Part shown: one piece after another, positions 31,300 to 40,396 of the stretch | Position numbering within the stretch: position 1 is the stretch's first letter | Layout: each line of letters begins with the position of its first letter | Assembly: GCA_028821475.1 (NCBI GenBank) | Contig: JAPPGB010000083.1 | Location: 99,967-163,966, forward strand | DNA: 64,000 nucleotides | Source: Spirochaetaceae bacterium | Lineage (GTDB): Bacteria > Spirochaetota > Spirochaetia > SZUA-6 > Bin103 | Direction: 5' to 3' | The notes under the pieces: model-generated | The model's input: the letters and a program-made list of their open reading frames with translations, nothing else | What the model was told of the DNA's origin: nothing | Databases searched by the model: none | Position numbers and translations under genes: made by a program

Positions 31300-32277
31300 T
31301 CACCCGCTCGTGCCGGTATCGGGAGACGCCAGGAACCGCTCCATTGCCGCCCCGACTTCGGCGCTGGAGTCCGCCGGCAGCCAGCGGACGTCCGGGAAGC
31401 GCCGAAAGAAGGTGAGCTGGCGCTTTGCCAGCCGCCGCGTGTTGCGCTGGATCAGACGCATGGTCGCCTCATCCGGGGCCGAGTGGGCCGGGAAGAATTC
31501 CGCGTAACCGATGCTGCGCATTGCCGGCGTATCGCGGTGGTAGCCGCGCGCGCAGAGCGCCGCCACCTCGGCGGCCAGGCCGCCGGCGAACATCTCCTCC
31601 ACCCGTCGATCGATGCGCCGGTACAGGTCGGCGCGGTCCCGCTGCAGCCCCAGGATCAGCAGCTCGAAGTCGCGGCGCACCGTCTCGGCCGGGCGGAACG
31701 ACGACCACGGAGTACCGGTGAGCTGGAACACCTCGAGAGCGCGCAGCACCCGGTTCACGTCCGCCGGCGGCAGCCGCGCGGCGCCGTCCGGATCCTTGCG
31801 AGCGAGCTCGGCGTGCAGCGCCGCCGCACCCTCGGTGCGCAGCCGTTCGCGCAACTCGCGCCGGATGCTCGCGTCGCCCGGAGGCGCCGCCGGCAACCCG
31901 TGCAGGAACGACCACAGGTAGAACGCCGCACCGCCGGCCACCACCGCCCAGCCCCCGCGCCGCTCGATCTCGCCCACCAGGCGGTCGGCGGCACGCACGA
32001 AGTCGCCCGCGGTGAATTGGCGGTCGGGATCCACGACGTCGACAAGGTGATGCGGCAGCCGGCGGCGCAACTGCTGCGGCGGCTTGGCCGTACCCGCGTC
32101 GAGTCCGCGGTACACCTGGCGCGAGTCGGCGTTGATCACTTCCACCCGCCACTGGCGCAACCGCGGCAGCAGATCTTCGAGGAGCCGGGACTTGCCGACC
32201 GCCGTCGGACCCAACAGCAGCGTTACGCGCGGGCGCGGACCGGCCTGCGCGCCGGCGCGCGAACCCGGTTCCGACAT
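31300..32277 (-). CDS. miaA: tRNA dimethylallyltransferase
   Basis: About 325 residues. It adds the dimethylallyl group to A37 of tRNAs reading UNN codons. Visible motifs: LLGPTAVGKSRLLEDLLPRL (P-loop), INADSRQVYRGLDAGTAKP, HHLVDVVDPDRQFTAGDF, VVAGGAAFYLWSFLHGLP, and the C-terminal RRLAKRQLTFFRRF. In VVAGGAAFYL the usual 'GGTgLY' Thr is Ala. The ATG at 32277 is preceded by an in-frame TTG; ATG is preferred. It is last in the murC-yicC-cmk-rpoZ-miaA series. Confidence 0.94.
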   Translation of the reverse strand: MSEPGSRAGAQAGPRPRVTLLLGPTAVGKSRLLEDLLPRLRQWRVEVINADSRQVYRGLDAGTAKPPQQLRRRLPHHLVDVVDPDRQFTAGDFVRAADRLVGEIERRGGWAVVAGGAAFYLWSFLHGLPAAPPGDASIRRELRERLRTEGAAALHAELARKDPDGAARLPPADVNRVLRALEVFQLTGTPWSSFRPAETVRRDFELLILGLQRDRADLYRRIDRRVEEMFAGGLAAEVAALCARGYHRDTPAMRSIGYAEFFPAHSAPDEATMRLIQRNTRRLAKRQLTFFRRFPDVRWLPADSSAEVGAAMERFLASPDTGTSG

Positions 32278-32310
32278 CAACGACGTCCCCGACTCGGCAG
32301 CGCGGACGCG

Positions 32311-32511
32311 CTACCGCTCTATCTCGTACTTCACCTTCTTGGTGAGGATCTGCTGGATGGAGGTGGAGACGATCTTGCCCTTGTTCGCTTCGATATCTTC
32401 GTCGCCGGTCAAGGCGAGCTGGTGCGCCCGGCGCATCGCGGCAGCCGAAAGCTGATAGCGGTTATCGACATTTCCGATGAGAAGGTTCAGAGGAAGAATC
32501 ACGTCAGCCAA
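32311..32511 (-). CDS. rpoZ: DNA-directed RNA polymerase omega subunit
   Basis: A 66-residue omega subunit: LPLNLLIGNVDNRYQLSAAAMRRAHQLALTG matches the helix that clamps the beta' C-terminus (N-x-Y-x-L.....RA.QL). It continues with NKGKIVSTSIQQIL. The start is TTG at 32511. It lies between cmk and miaA, as part of the same minus-strand series. Confidence 0.87.
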   Translation of the reverse strand: MADVILPLNLLIGNVDNRYQLSAAAMRRAHQLALTGDEDIEANKGKIVSTSIQQILTKKVKYEIER

Positions 32512-32592
32512 TTATATAGCCGTTTCCGCGCTTCGGGTATCGGAATCGTCGGCCGTGCCCGCCGTCGGCGCCGCGTCCGCCGCCGCCGGCCG

Positions 32593-33132
32593 TCAGGTTA
32601 CGCCGCCGCCGGCAACGCTGCCACGCGCGTGCGCCGCCGCGACAATGGCTGCCGCCGCCGCGAACTGGTCGTGCGCCGACGTATCGATTACCAGGTCGGC
32701 CGGCTCGGCATCGTCGATGTCGATCCGATACAGCTCCAGGTAACGCTGCCGGTCGTTGGCGTCTCGCCGTCCGGTGTCGACCCGGGCGGCGGCGAAGGCG
32801 GTGCGCTCGCGCCGCGCGATGCGCCGCGCCCGCACCTCCGGGGGGGCGGTCAGATACACCTTCAGCTCGGCATCCGCAAGCAGCCAGATGGCGAGCCGCG
32901 AGGCGAGCACGCAGGCACCGCCGGCCGCCGCGGCGAGCTGGCGCCGGTCCAGGGTGCGGTCGATCGAGAAATCGCGCGCCGCGCGCGCATGCAACGCGGC
33001 AAAATCGATGCCGTATTCGGCGGCAAGGTTCTTGAACGTGTAGTTGATCAGCCGCAGCCCGAGGCGGTCGGCGACCAGGCGCGACACCGTCGAGTTTCCG
33101 CAACCGCTCTTGCCCGAGATCGCGATGCGCAT
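32593..33132 (-). CDS. cmk: cytidylate kinase-like protein
   Basis: A 179-residue P-loop kinase close to the cytidylate kinase group. It starts MRIAISGKSGCGNSTVSRLVADRLGLRLINYTF. The nucleotide loop reads GKSGCGNST, so Asn stands where the Walker lysine is expected, while an extra Lys sits earlier in the loop. I remember the same variant in spirochaete homologues. The lid region holds RARRIARRERT. CMP/dCMP phosphorylation is likely but not certain because of the loop. It is followed by rpoZ after 81 bp. Confidence 0.78.
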   Translation of the reverse strand: MRIAISGKSGCGNSTVSRLVADRLGLRLINYTFKNLAAEYGIDFAALHARAARDFSIDRTLDRRQLAAAAGGACVLASRLAIWLLADAELKVYLTAPPEVRARRIARRERTAFAAARVDTGRRDANDRQRYLELYRIDIDDAEPADLVIDTSAHDQFAAAAAIVAAAHARGSVAGGGVT

Positions 33133-33145
33133 CTGCGTGGCCCGG

Positions 33146-34006
33146 TCAGGCGACGTTGCGCAGGTGCTCGCGGATGCGCTCTACGGCATCCTTGACGCGA
33201 ACGGCCGCGGCGCTGATCGAGACCGACGAACCCTTGGCAGCCACGGTGTTCGCCTCGCGCATCATTTCCTGGCTGATGAACTCCAGCTTCTTGGCCCGTT
33301 CACCGGCGGCGAGCCCATCGCCGAAGGCCTCGAGGTGGCCGCGCAGCCGGATCAACTCCTCGTTGACGTCGCTCTTGCCAAGCAGCGTGGCGAGCGCGGC
33401 GACCAACCGCTCCTCGTCCACCGCGCCCGCGAGCAGTTCCTGCGCGCGCGCGGCCAGGGCGTCGCGCTGGCGCTCGGCCGCGCGCGGCGCCTCGGCTTCG
33501 ATCCGGTCCACCTCGAGCGCGATCTCCGCGAGCAGGCGGCGCAGGTCGGCCGCGGTGACGTTCCCGTCCCGGCGGCACGCCGCCTCGAACTGTGCGAACG
33601 CCTGCTCGAGCGGTTGCCGGCAGTCGCTCCACAGCCCCTCCACGCACGGCTCGCGCCGCTCGCTCAGGAATCCGCCCACCGCGAGCAAGTTGCTCAGCGT
33701 CACCGGGCCGCCGCCGGCAACGTCGGACAGCTCGCGCAACGCGCCAATGTAGGCGCGGGCTGCGGCCGTGTCGACGCTCACCTCGACGGCGTCGGCGAGG
33801 TCTGCCACGGACAGCGCCAACTCCACCCGCCCGCGGCTCACGCGCTCGGCCACCTCGGCGCGCAGGCGCGGCTCCAACTCGGCGTAGCCGGGCGGCACGC
33901 CCACCTGGATTTCCAGGTAACGGCTGTTGTACGACTTTATCTCGACGGCGATGCGCCGCTTCCCGGTGGTGTGTTCGGCCCGGCCGAAGCCGGTCATGCC
34001 GCGCAT
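33146..34006 (-). CDS. YicC family endoribonuclease
   Basis: About 286 residues starting MRGMTGFGRAEHTTGKRRIAVEIKSYNSRYLEI, the standard YicC opening ('mkSMTGfgr.......ei.vEikSvNsR.le'). It ends with the DUF1732 region (DVNEELIRLRGHLEAFGDGL, KKLEFISQEMMREANTVAAKGS). Members are RNA endonucleases; E. coli YicC acts on small RNAs. The ATG overlaps the murC stop by one base (TGATG). The pairing with cmk resembles the common yicC-gmk order in other bacteria. Confidence 0.92.
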   Translation of the reverse strand: MRGMTGFGRAEHTTGKRRIAVEIKSYNSRYLEIQVGVPPGYAELEPRLRAEVAERVSRGRVELALSVADLADAVEVSVDTAAARAYIGALRELSDVAGGGPVTLSNLLAVGGFLSERREPCVEGLWSDCRQPLEQAFAQFEAACRRDGNVTAADLRRLLAEIALEVDRIEAEAPRAAERQRDALAARAQELLAGAVDEERLVAALATLLGKSDVNEELIRLRGHLEAFGDGLAAGERAKKLEFISQEMMREANTVAAKGSSVSISAAAVRVKDAVERIREHLRNVA

Positions 34007-35454
34007 CAACCCTCTGCCCCGCGCTGGCGCGCACCGCCGAGCAGGCGCAGCACTTCCCGGCCCACCCGCCAATTGTCACCGGCTCCCATGGTCACCAGCA
34101 GGTCGCCGCGGCGCAGGGTGGCCGCGAGGCGCTCGCTTGCCGCCGCCAGGGTGCCGCACCAGCGCACGCGCGGGTGCTCGCCGGCCACCGCGTCGTACAG
34201 CGCGCGTCCCGCCTGCTCGGGGGTGACGGGGGACTGCTCGCGCGCGGACGCGTACACCGGGTGCAGCAACACCTCGTCGGCGGCGCCGAACGCGGTAGCG
34301 AAGTCGGCAAGCAGCGCCGCGGTGCGCGAGAAGGTGTGGCTCATGAAGTCGACCACGATGCGCCGGCCCGGGTAGAACGCGCGCAGCCCGGCCAGCGTGG
34401 TAACCAGCTCCGTCGGGTGATGCGCGTAATCGTCGATCACCAGGATGCCGCCGCACTCCCCGACAATCTCGGTGCGGCGCTTGCCGCCGCGGTAGGCGCC
34501 GAGCGCGCGCACGATCGCGGACTGCTGCGACTCGCCAAGGGCCCGGCCCTGCTCGCCGAGCAGCACGCACGCCACGCCCGCGGCGGCGGCGGCGTTGGCG
34601 GCGTTGTGGCGTCCCGGTACCTGCAGCGCGACCGGCTCGGCCAGGCAGTGCAGCCGGAACCGGGTCACGCCGGCCGCCTCCCGCAACGACGAGATGCGCA
34701 GCGCGCCGGCGGCGTGTTCACCGTACGGGAGCAGGCGCAGGTCCGGGCGCCGTTCCGAAACGATGCGCGCCACCTCGGCGGCGCCGGCGTTGTCGGCGCA
34801 GTAGACGAGGGTGCCGCCCTCCGGCAGCGTGCCGGCGAAGTCGGTGAACGCGGCCACCAGCGCGGCGTGGGTCGGAAACGCATCGACGTGCTCCAGCTCC
34901 ACGGCGGTAATCACGACGTGGCTGGGCCGGAAACTGGCGAAGTGGTTGCGGTATTCGCAGGTCTCGGCGATCAGGTAGTCGGCGCCGCCGATCAGCGTCG
35001 CGCGGCCGTCGAAGTTGGCCACCCCGGTGGCGGTGAGCACGGTTGCCGGGAGGTGCAGCGCCTGCACCAGCAGCCCGCACAGCGCGGCGGTGGTGGTCTT
35101 GCCGTGTACCCCGGCGATGGCCACCGAACGCGCGGTCCGCGACAGCGCGCCGAGCGCCTCCGGGTAGCTGGACAACGGTATGCCGCGCGCCGCGGCGGCA
35201 CGCAGTTGCGGGTTGTCGCCGCGTTCGTAGGCGGCGGAGTGGATCACCCAGTCGGTGTCGGCCGGCAGGTCGGCGGCGGCGAAACCGACCCCGGGCCGGA
35301 GTTGCAGGCGATCCAATATCTCGTCGGTAGGGAACGACTCGGCCACGTCGGAGCCGGTCAGGGACGCCCCGCGGGCGGCCAGAATCTCGGCAAGCGCCGC
35401 CATGCCGGTGCCCTTGGCCCCTACCAGGTGAATGTTGCGTCCTCTGATCTGCAT
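34006..35454 (-). CDS. murC: UDP-N-acetylmuramate--L-alanine ligase
   Basis: About 482 residues. It adds L-Ala to UDP-MurNAc in peptidoglycan synthesis. Motifs: HLVGAKGTGMAALAEIL, where the second residue of the usual GIGGiGM loop is changed to GAKGTGM; ATP loop GVHGKTTTAAL; metal-site region VELEHVDAFP; DDYAHHPTE. The changed N-terminal loop raises the alternative of the Mpl type (tripeptide recycling ligase), but length and order fit MurC. It sits 54 bp behind tRNA-Glu on the same strand. Confidence 0.85.
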   Translation of the reverse strand: MQIRGRNIHLVGAKGTGMAALAEILAARGASLTGSDVAESFPTDEILDRLQLRPGVGFAAADLPADTDWVIHSAAYERGDNPQLRAAAARGIPLSSYPEALGALSRTARSVAIAGVHGKTTTAALCGLLVQALHLPATVLTATGVANFDGRATLIGGADYLIAETCEYRNHFASFRPSHVVITAVELEHVDAFPTHAALVAAFTDFAGTLPEGGTLVYCADNAGAAEVARIVSERRPDLRLLPYGEHAAGALRISSLREAAGVTRFRLHCLAEPVALQVPGRHNAANAAAAAGVACVLLGEQGRALGESQQSAIVRALGAYRGGKRRTEIVGECGGILVIDDYAHHPTELVTTLAGLRAFYPGRRIVVDFMSHTFSRTAALLADFATAFGAADEVLLHPVYASAREQSPVTPEQAGRALYDAVAGEHPRVRWCGTLAAASERLAATLRRGDLLVTMGAGDNWRVGREVLRLLGGARQRGAEG

Positions 35455-35508
35455 TCCGGGTGCTCCGGCGCGGGCGCGAACGGTGCGATCAACGAAACTG
35501 CGCGGCGT

Positions 35509-35580
<72 letters not shown>

Positions 35581-35751
35581 CTGAAGTGGGGAAAATATCG
35601 TCGCGCGAGCGTTTCATGTCAACCGAAGGGGGCGCCGCGTGGGCCGCGTACGGCCGCGAACGCCCGGTAAGATTCCCGGCTCTGCGGCCGTCTGTGCACC
35701 GTGAGCGGTTGCCGCCGGCAGCCGCTATCCCGTTCCGATGGAGCTGTAACG

Positions 35752-36954
35752 ATGCAATGGAAATCGCCCACCCGGACTCGACTCACGGTCGCGGCCCTCG
35801 CGGTCGCGATCGTGGCGGGCGGCGCCGCGCTGCTGGTGGCCGCGCCGGCGCCCGGCACCGTCGCCGCCAACCCCGAACTGCTGGCCGAGGAGCCGGCCCC
35901 GCGCGGCGCGGCGCGCGAATTCAAGACCGACTTCGCGCGCCACACGGTACCGTACAGCGACGTGCTGTCGGGCGGCCCGCCCAAGGACGGCATTCCCGCC
36001 ATCGACCGTCCGGACTTCGTGTCCGTGGCGGACGCCGACGGCTGGCTTGGCGAGCTGGAACCGGTGGTGCTCGTGGAGGCCGGCGGCGTGGCCAAGGCGT
36101 ATCCGTTGCAGGTTCTCACGTGGCACGAGATCGTCAACGACGAGGTAGGCGGCGTGCCGATCTCGGTGACCTTCTGCCCGCTGTGCAACACCGCGATCGG
36201 GTTCCAGCGCGCGTTCGACGGCCAGGTGCTCGACTTCGGCACCACCGGCCGGCTGCGGTTCAGCAACCTGATCATGTACGACCGCCAGACCGAGACCTGG
36301 TGGCAGCAGGCTACCGGAGCCGGCATCGCCGGCAAGTACGCCGGCAGCCAGCTTGCCTTCTACCCGGCCAACATCGTCAGTTGGCAGGAGTTTCGCGACC
36401 GCTACCCCGATGCCGAGGTGCTCTCGCGCAACACCGGCTACAGCCGCGCCTATGGCCGCAACCCTTACGCCGGCTACGACAACGTCAACAACCGGCCGTT
36501 CCTGTACCGCGGGCCGGCTACGCCGGATGCGTTGCCGCCGATGGCGCGCGTGCTGACGGTGGACCTCCCGGAAGAAGCAGTCGCCTACCCGTACGAGACG
36601 CTCCAGGAGGTGCGCGTGATCAACGACACCGTGGCGCAGGCGCCGGTCGCGGTGTTCTGGCAGCCGGGGACGGCATCCGCCCTCGATTCCGGCAGCATCG
36701 CCGCGGGCCGCGACGTCGGTACCGGCGCCTCGTTCAGCCGCCGCCTCGATGGCCGGGTGCTCGACTTCGAGTGGTCGGACGGGGCGATCCGCGACAGCCA
36801 GACCGCCAGCACGTGGAGCCTGCTCGGCGAAGCGACCGCCGGGCCGCTGCAGGGCAGCAAGCTGGAGGCGGTGGTGAGCATCAACCACTTCTGGTTCTCC
36901 TGGGCGGCGTTTCGTCCGGAGACGCGAATCTACGTCGCCGGCGGGATGGATTAG
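35752..36954 (+). CDS. DUF3179 domain protein (exported)
   Basis: A 400-residue protein with an N-terminal signal segment (TRLTVAALAVAIVAGGAALLVAAPA), so probably exported. The DUF3179 core shows KDGIPAIDRPDFV, QVLTWHEIVND, the two-cysteine motif FCPLCNTAIGF, GRLRFSNLIMYDRQTETWW and a final INHFWFSWAAF. The family function is unknown; the Cys pair and conserved His suggest metal or redox chemistry (inference). The ATG was chosen over the GTG at 35701 because GGAG lies 8 bp before it and the signal peptide follows naturally. Confidence 0.87.
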   Translation: MQWKSPTRTRLTVAALAVAIVAGGAALLVAAPAPGTVAANPELLAEEPAPRGAAREFKTDFARHTVPYSDVLSGGPPKDGIPAIDRPDFVSVADADGWLGELEPVVLVEAGGVAKAYPLQVLTWHEIVNDEVGGVPISVTFCPLCNTAIGFQRAFDGQVLDFGTTGRLRFSNLIMYDRQTETWWQQATGAGIAGKYAGSQLAFYPANIVSWQEFRDRYPDAEVLSRNTGYSRAYGRNPYAGYDNVNNRPFLYRGPATPDALPPMARVLTVDLPEEAVAYPYETLQEVRVINDTVAQAPVAVFWQPGTASALDSGSIAAGRDVGTGASFSRRLDGRVLDFEWSDGAIRDSQTASTWSLLGEATAGPLQGSKLEAVVSINHFWFSWAAFRPETRIYVAGGMD

Positions 36955-36974
36955 CGGCGGCGTAGGCGCGCGGG

Positions 36975-37787
36975 TCAGCCGCTCTTGCCCGCCTTGGGAC
37001 TGGTGATGGCGCTGGTCAGGATGGCGAACGCCTCTTCGACATCGTTGACCACGTGGATCAGTTCCAGGTCGCGGTCGCTGATGGTGCCCCACTCGCGCAG
37101 CTTGTCGAAGTTCACCACCTCCTCCCAGTAGTCGCGCCCGTAGACGATCACCGTCACCGGGCGCTGCACCTTGCGCGTCTGCAGCAGGGTCAGCACCTCG
37201 AACAGCTCATCCATGGTGCCGTAACCGCCCGGGAACGCCACCAGCGCGCGGGCCAGGTACATGAACCAGAACTTGCGCATGAAGAAGTAGTGGAACTCCA
37301 TCGCCAGGCCCTGACCGATGTAGCGATTGGGCAGCGGCTCGCCCGGCAGGCTGATGGTCAGGCCGACGCTCTGCCCGCCGGCCTCGGACGCGCCGCGATT
37401 GGCTGCCTCCATCATGCCGGGGCCGCCGCCTGAACACACGACCAGTTCGCCCTCCGCGCCCGACTCCCGCGCCCACGCGGTAACCCGGCGCGCCAGCACG
37501 CGGGCATCCTCGTAGTACTCGGCGAGACGAAGCTGATGGCGCGCGCGCAGGACGTCGGCTTGCGATGCGCCGGCCACCCGGCCGGCTGCCAGGTCGCCGA
37601 ACCGTTTGCCGGCCTGTTCACGGTCGAGCGTACTGCTCGATCCGAAGAACACGATGGCGCTGCGGATGCGGCGCCGGCGCAGCCGCGCCTGCGGCTCCAG
37701 GTACTCTGCGAGGATGCGCAGCATGCGGGCGTCGCGGCCGCGCAGGAACGGCAGGTTCTCGTATGCCTTGTTCGGTGGGGTAGCCAT
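36975..37787 (-). CDS. LOG-family protein (TIGR00730-like Rossmann fold)
   Basis: About 270 residues. The conserved LOG motif PGGYGTMDELFE is present, with SGGGPGMMEAANRGASEAGG before it and FFMRKFWFMYLARALVAFPG between. These bind nucleotide 5'-monophosphates. LOG proteins release free cytokinin bases in plants; bacterial members act on AMP or are unassigned, and are often mislabelled lysine decarboxylases. The N-terminal 50 residues are helical. The ATG begins the conserved region; 177 bp more of open frame upstream is basic noise. Confidence 0.88.
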   Translation of the reverse strand: MATPPNKAYENLPFLRGRDARMLRILAEYLEPQARLRRRRIRSAIVFFGSSSTLDREQAGKRFGDLAAGRVAGASQADVLRARHQLRLAEYYEDARVLARRVTAWARESGAEGELVVCSGGGPGMMEAANRGASEAGGQSVGLTISLPGEPLPNRYIGQGLAMEFHYFFMRKFWFMYLARALVAFPGGYGTMDELFEVLTLLQTRKVQRPVTVIVYGRDYWEEVVNFDKLREWGTISDRDLELIHVVNDVEEAFAILTSAITSPKAGKSG

Positions 37788-38335
37788 GGGCCGGCGCCCG
37801 CACGGGCGCCACGTCACTCCTGTTGGTATGCCGGCAGCCGCTACCCGCGTATCCGTGCAGCGGACCCCTTGCGGCGCGACCCGAGCTTGTTTCGGTTGCC
37901 GCCGCCGCGCGGCGCGGATACCGCGCTCGGATGGGCACAGGCGGCGCCGCTCCAGTGGCGGCACCCATCATAGTAGCAGACCGGAAGCCCCACGACAGGG
38001 CAGATGTCCGGCCTGGCCGCGGCCGTGGTGCTCGCCGAACGTTCGGGGGCGGGGCCACCCGGTTTCGGCTTCGCTCGCCGCGCGCCGCCGGCCTTGGCCG
38101 GCAATCGGCCCGGTGTGGCGCGCTTTGGACGCGCGCCGCCGGCCGGTGACGGGAGCGGTTGTTGCGGGCGTTCCGGGCTGTCGCTGATGCCGGCGCCCCC
38201 GCTGTCGGGATCGTGGACGTCGGCGCGCGACGGCGGCGCATCTTGCAGGGTGGCGACCCGGGACAGCAGGCCCATAGTCTGAGTGTCGGCGCGCGCTACC
38301 GCGAAGTCGAGCGTCGCGCCGGACGCGCGGCCCCG
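37788..38335. other. 548-bp stretch without a convincing gene
   Basis: Very GC-rich. The only sizeable candidate is a minus-strand frame at 37841-38275 (144 residues, MGLLSRVATLQDAPPSRADV and a long Pro/Ala/Arg-rich tail). It has no ribosome site and its composition fits chance reading of GC-rich DNA, although the first 20 residues look more natural than the rest. No tRNA, terminator or clear promoter was found. It separates sucD from the LOG gene, both on the minus strand. Confidence 0.4.
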
Positions 38336-39211
38336 TCAGGGCTGGCGGAGCAACACCTCGCGCATCGTGTGACCGATCGCGGACGGCGATTCGACCACGG
38401 CCGCGCCTGCCGCGCGCAGCGCTTCCTGCTTGGCGCGCGCCGTGCCGGCGGCCCCGGCGATGATCGCCCCGGCGTGCCCCATGCGGCGCCCCGGCGGAGC
38501 GGTCGCGCCGGCGATGAACGCCACCACCGGCTTGCTCATCGACGCCACGTATTCGGCCGCCTCCTGCTCGGCGGTGCCGCCTATCTCGCCGATCAGGACC
38601 ACGGCGCCGGTTTCCGCATCCGCCTCGAACAACTCGAGCGCTTCCCGCTGCGAGGTTCCGATCACCGGATCGCCGCCGACGCCGACGCTGCCCGACTGGC
38701 CGATGCCGAGCCGCGACAACTGATCCACGGCCTCGTACACGAGGGTCCCGGAACGGGAGATCACGCCGACGTTGCCGGGGCGGTACACGTCGACCGGCAT
38801 GATGCCGGCCCGGGCACGCTGCGCGGGAGCGATCACGCCGGGGCAGTTGGGGCCGATCAGCCGGGTCGCGGAGCCGCGCAGATAGCGCTTTACCTGCACC
38901 ATGTCGCGCGTCGGAATGAACTCGGTTATGCAGATCACCACCGGAATGCCGGCGTCCGCGGCTTCCAGTATGGCATCGGCGGCGTACGGAGCGGGCACGA
39001 AGATCACCGACACGTTGGCCCCCTGCTCCGCCACCGCCGCACGCACCGTGTCGTACACCGGGGTGTCCTCCAGCCGCTGGCCGCCCCGGCCCGGCGTGAC
39101 GCCCGCCACCACGGCGCTCCCGTAGGAGCGGCTGACGCGCGCCTGCAACTGGCCGGCACGGCCGAAGCCCTGCACCAGGATGCGGCTCGATGCGCCAAGC
39201 AGCACCGCCAT
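38336..39211 (-). CDS. sucD: succinate--CoA ligase, alpha subunit
   Basis: A 291-residue subunit carrying the CoA site and the phosphohistidine. Motifs: [55 protein letters not shown], and the active His in [11 protein letters not shown]. In the TCA cycle it interconverts succinyl-CoA and succinate with ATP or GTP formation. The ATG overlaps the sucC stop by one base (TAATG), as in many sucCD operons. Confidence 0.95.
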   Translation of the reverse strand: MAVLLGASSRILVQGFGRAGQLQARVSRSYGSAVVAGVTPGRGGQRLEDTPVYDTVRAAVAEQGANVSVIFVPAPYAADAILEAADAGIPVVICITEFIPTRDMVQVKRYLRGSATRLIGPNCPGVIAPAQRARAGIMPVDVYRPGNVGVISRSGTLVYEAVDQLSRLGIGQSGSVGVGGDPVIGTSQREALELFEADAETGAVVLIGEIGGTAEQEAAEYVASMSKPVVAFIAGATAPPGRRMGHAGAIIAGAAGTARAKQEALRAAGAAVVESPSAIGHTMREVLLRQP

Positions 39212-40383
39212 TACGCGGCCCCTCCCCGGGCGGCAAGCACGGCGGCGCGCGCCGCCTCGGCGAATCCGCCGGCGCGCACCAGGTCGACCGCCGCGCGGTC
39301 GAGAATCTCCAACCCCTGCGTGACGTTGGTGCCGGCAAGGCGAACCACGGTGGGCTGTGGCAACGCGCCCTCCGCCTTCGCCGCCACCACGCCGGCGGCG
39401 ATGATGTCGGTGCGCGCGAGCCCGCCGAAGATGTTGACCAGCACCGCGCGCACGTCGGGGTCGGCACCGATAATCCGCAGTGCCGCGACCACCGCCTCCC
39501 GGCGGTTGGCGGTGCCGATGTCCAGGAAGTTGGCCGGTTCACCGCCGGCCAGCTTGATCGCATCCATGGTGGCCATGGCCAGGCCGGCGCCGTTGACCAG
39601 GCAGCCGATGTCGCCGTCCAGCTTCACGTAGTTGTCGATCCCGGCGTCGTGCGCCTCCAGTTCGCGTTCCGCCTCCTGGCCGCGGTCGCGCAGCCGCACC
39701 AGCCCCGGCTGCCGGAACAGGGCGTTGTCGTCCACGTCGAACTTCGCGTCGCCGGCCAGCAGGGCGCCGCCTTCCGTGACCACCAGCGGGTTGATCTCGA
39801 TCAGGCGCGCGTCGCTGCCCTCGAATGCGGCTACCAGCGCATCGATCAGCCGTACCGCCGGCGCCAGCAGCTCGCCTCCCAGGCCGGTGGCGAATGCCAG
39901 GGCGCGCGCCTGGTACGGCTGCAGTCCACAGGTCGGGTCGACATGCTGGCGGTGAATCGCCTCCGGGCGCTCGACCGCGACCTGTTCGATCTCCATGCCC
40001 CCCGCCGCCGACGCGATCACCATCGGCATCCCGGCCGCGTTGTCGATCACCACGCTCAGATACAGCTCGCGCGCAATGGCAACGCGCTCCTCCACCAGGA
40101 CGGCGTCCACCGGAAGTCCGGCCGGGCCGGTCTGGTTGGTCACCAGCCGGATGCCCAGCAATTCGCCCGCCGCCGCCTGCGCGGCGCCCGGGTCCGCGGC
40201 CAGCCGGATGCCGCCCGCCTTGCCGCGCGCCCCGGTGTGTGCCTGCGCCTTGACCACCACCGGTCCGCCCAGGTCGCCGGCAACGCGCGCGGCGTCCTCG
40301 GCCGTGGCCGCGACGCGGCCGCGAGGCACCGCCACGCCGTAGCGCGCCAGCACCGTCTTGGCCTGGTGTTCGTGCAGCTTCAA
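39211..40383 (-). CDS. sucC: succinate--CoA ligase, beta subunit
   Basis: 390 residues, the standard length. It starts at TTG with the family opening [21 protein letters not shown], with AAGGA upstream. ATP-grasp motifs follow: [33 protein letters not shown], and [10 protein letters not shown]. The C-terminal part has [17 protein letters not shown]. The longer open frame upstream overlaps the TIM-barrel gene and was rejected. It forms the complex with SucD. Confidence 0.95.
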   Translation of the reverse strand: MKLHEHQAKTVLARYGVAVPRGRVAATAEDAARVAGDLGGPVVVKAQAHTGARGKAGGIRLAADPGAAQAAAGELLGIRLVTNQTGPAGLPVDAVLVEERVAIARELYLSVVIDNAAGMPMVIASAAGGMEIEQVAVERPEAIHRQHVDPTCGLQPYQARALAFATGLGGELLAPAVRLIDALVAAFEGSDARLIEINPLVVTEGGALLAGDAKFDVDDNALFRQPGLVRLRDRGQEAERELEAHDAGIDNYVKLDGDIGCLVNGAGLAMATMDAIKLAGGEPANFLDIGTANRREAVVAALRIIGADPDVRAVLVNIFGGLARTDIIAAGVVAAKAEGALPQPTVVRLAGTNVTQGLEILDRAAVDLVRAGGFAEAARAAVLAARGGAA

Positions 40384-40396
40384 CTTCGCCGGTCCT

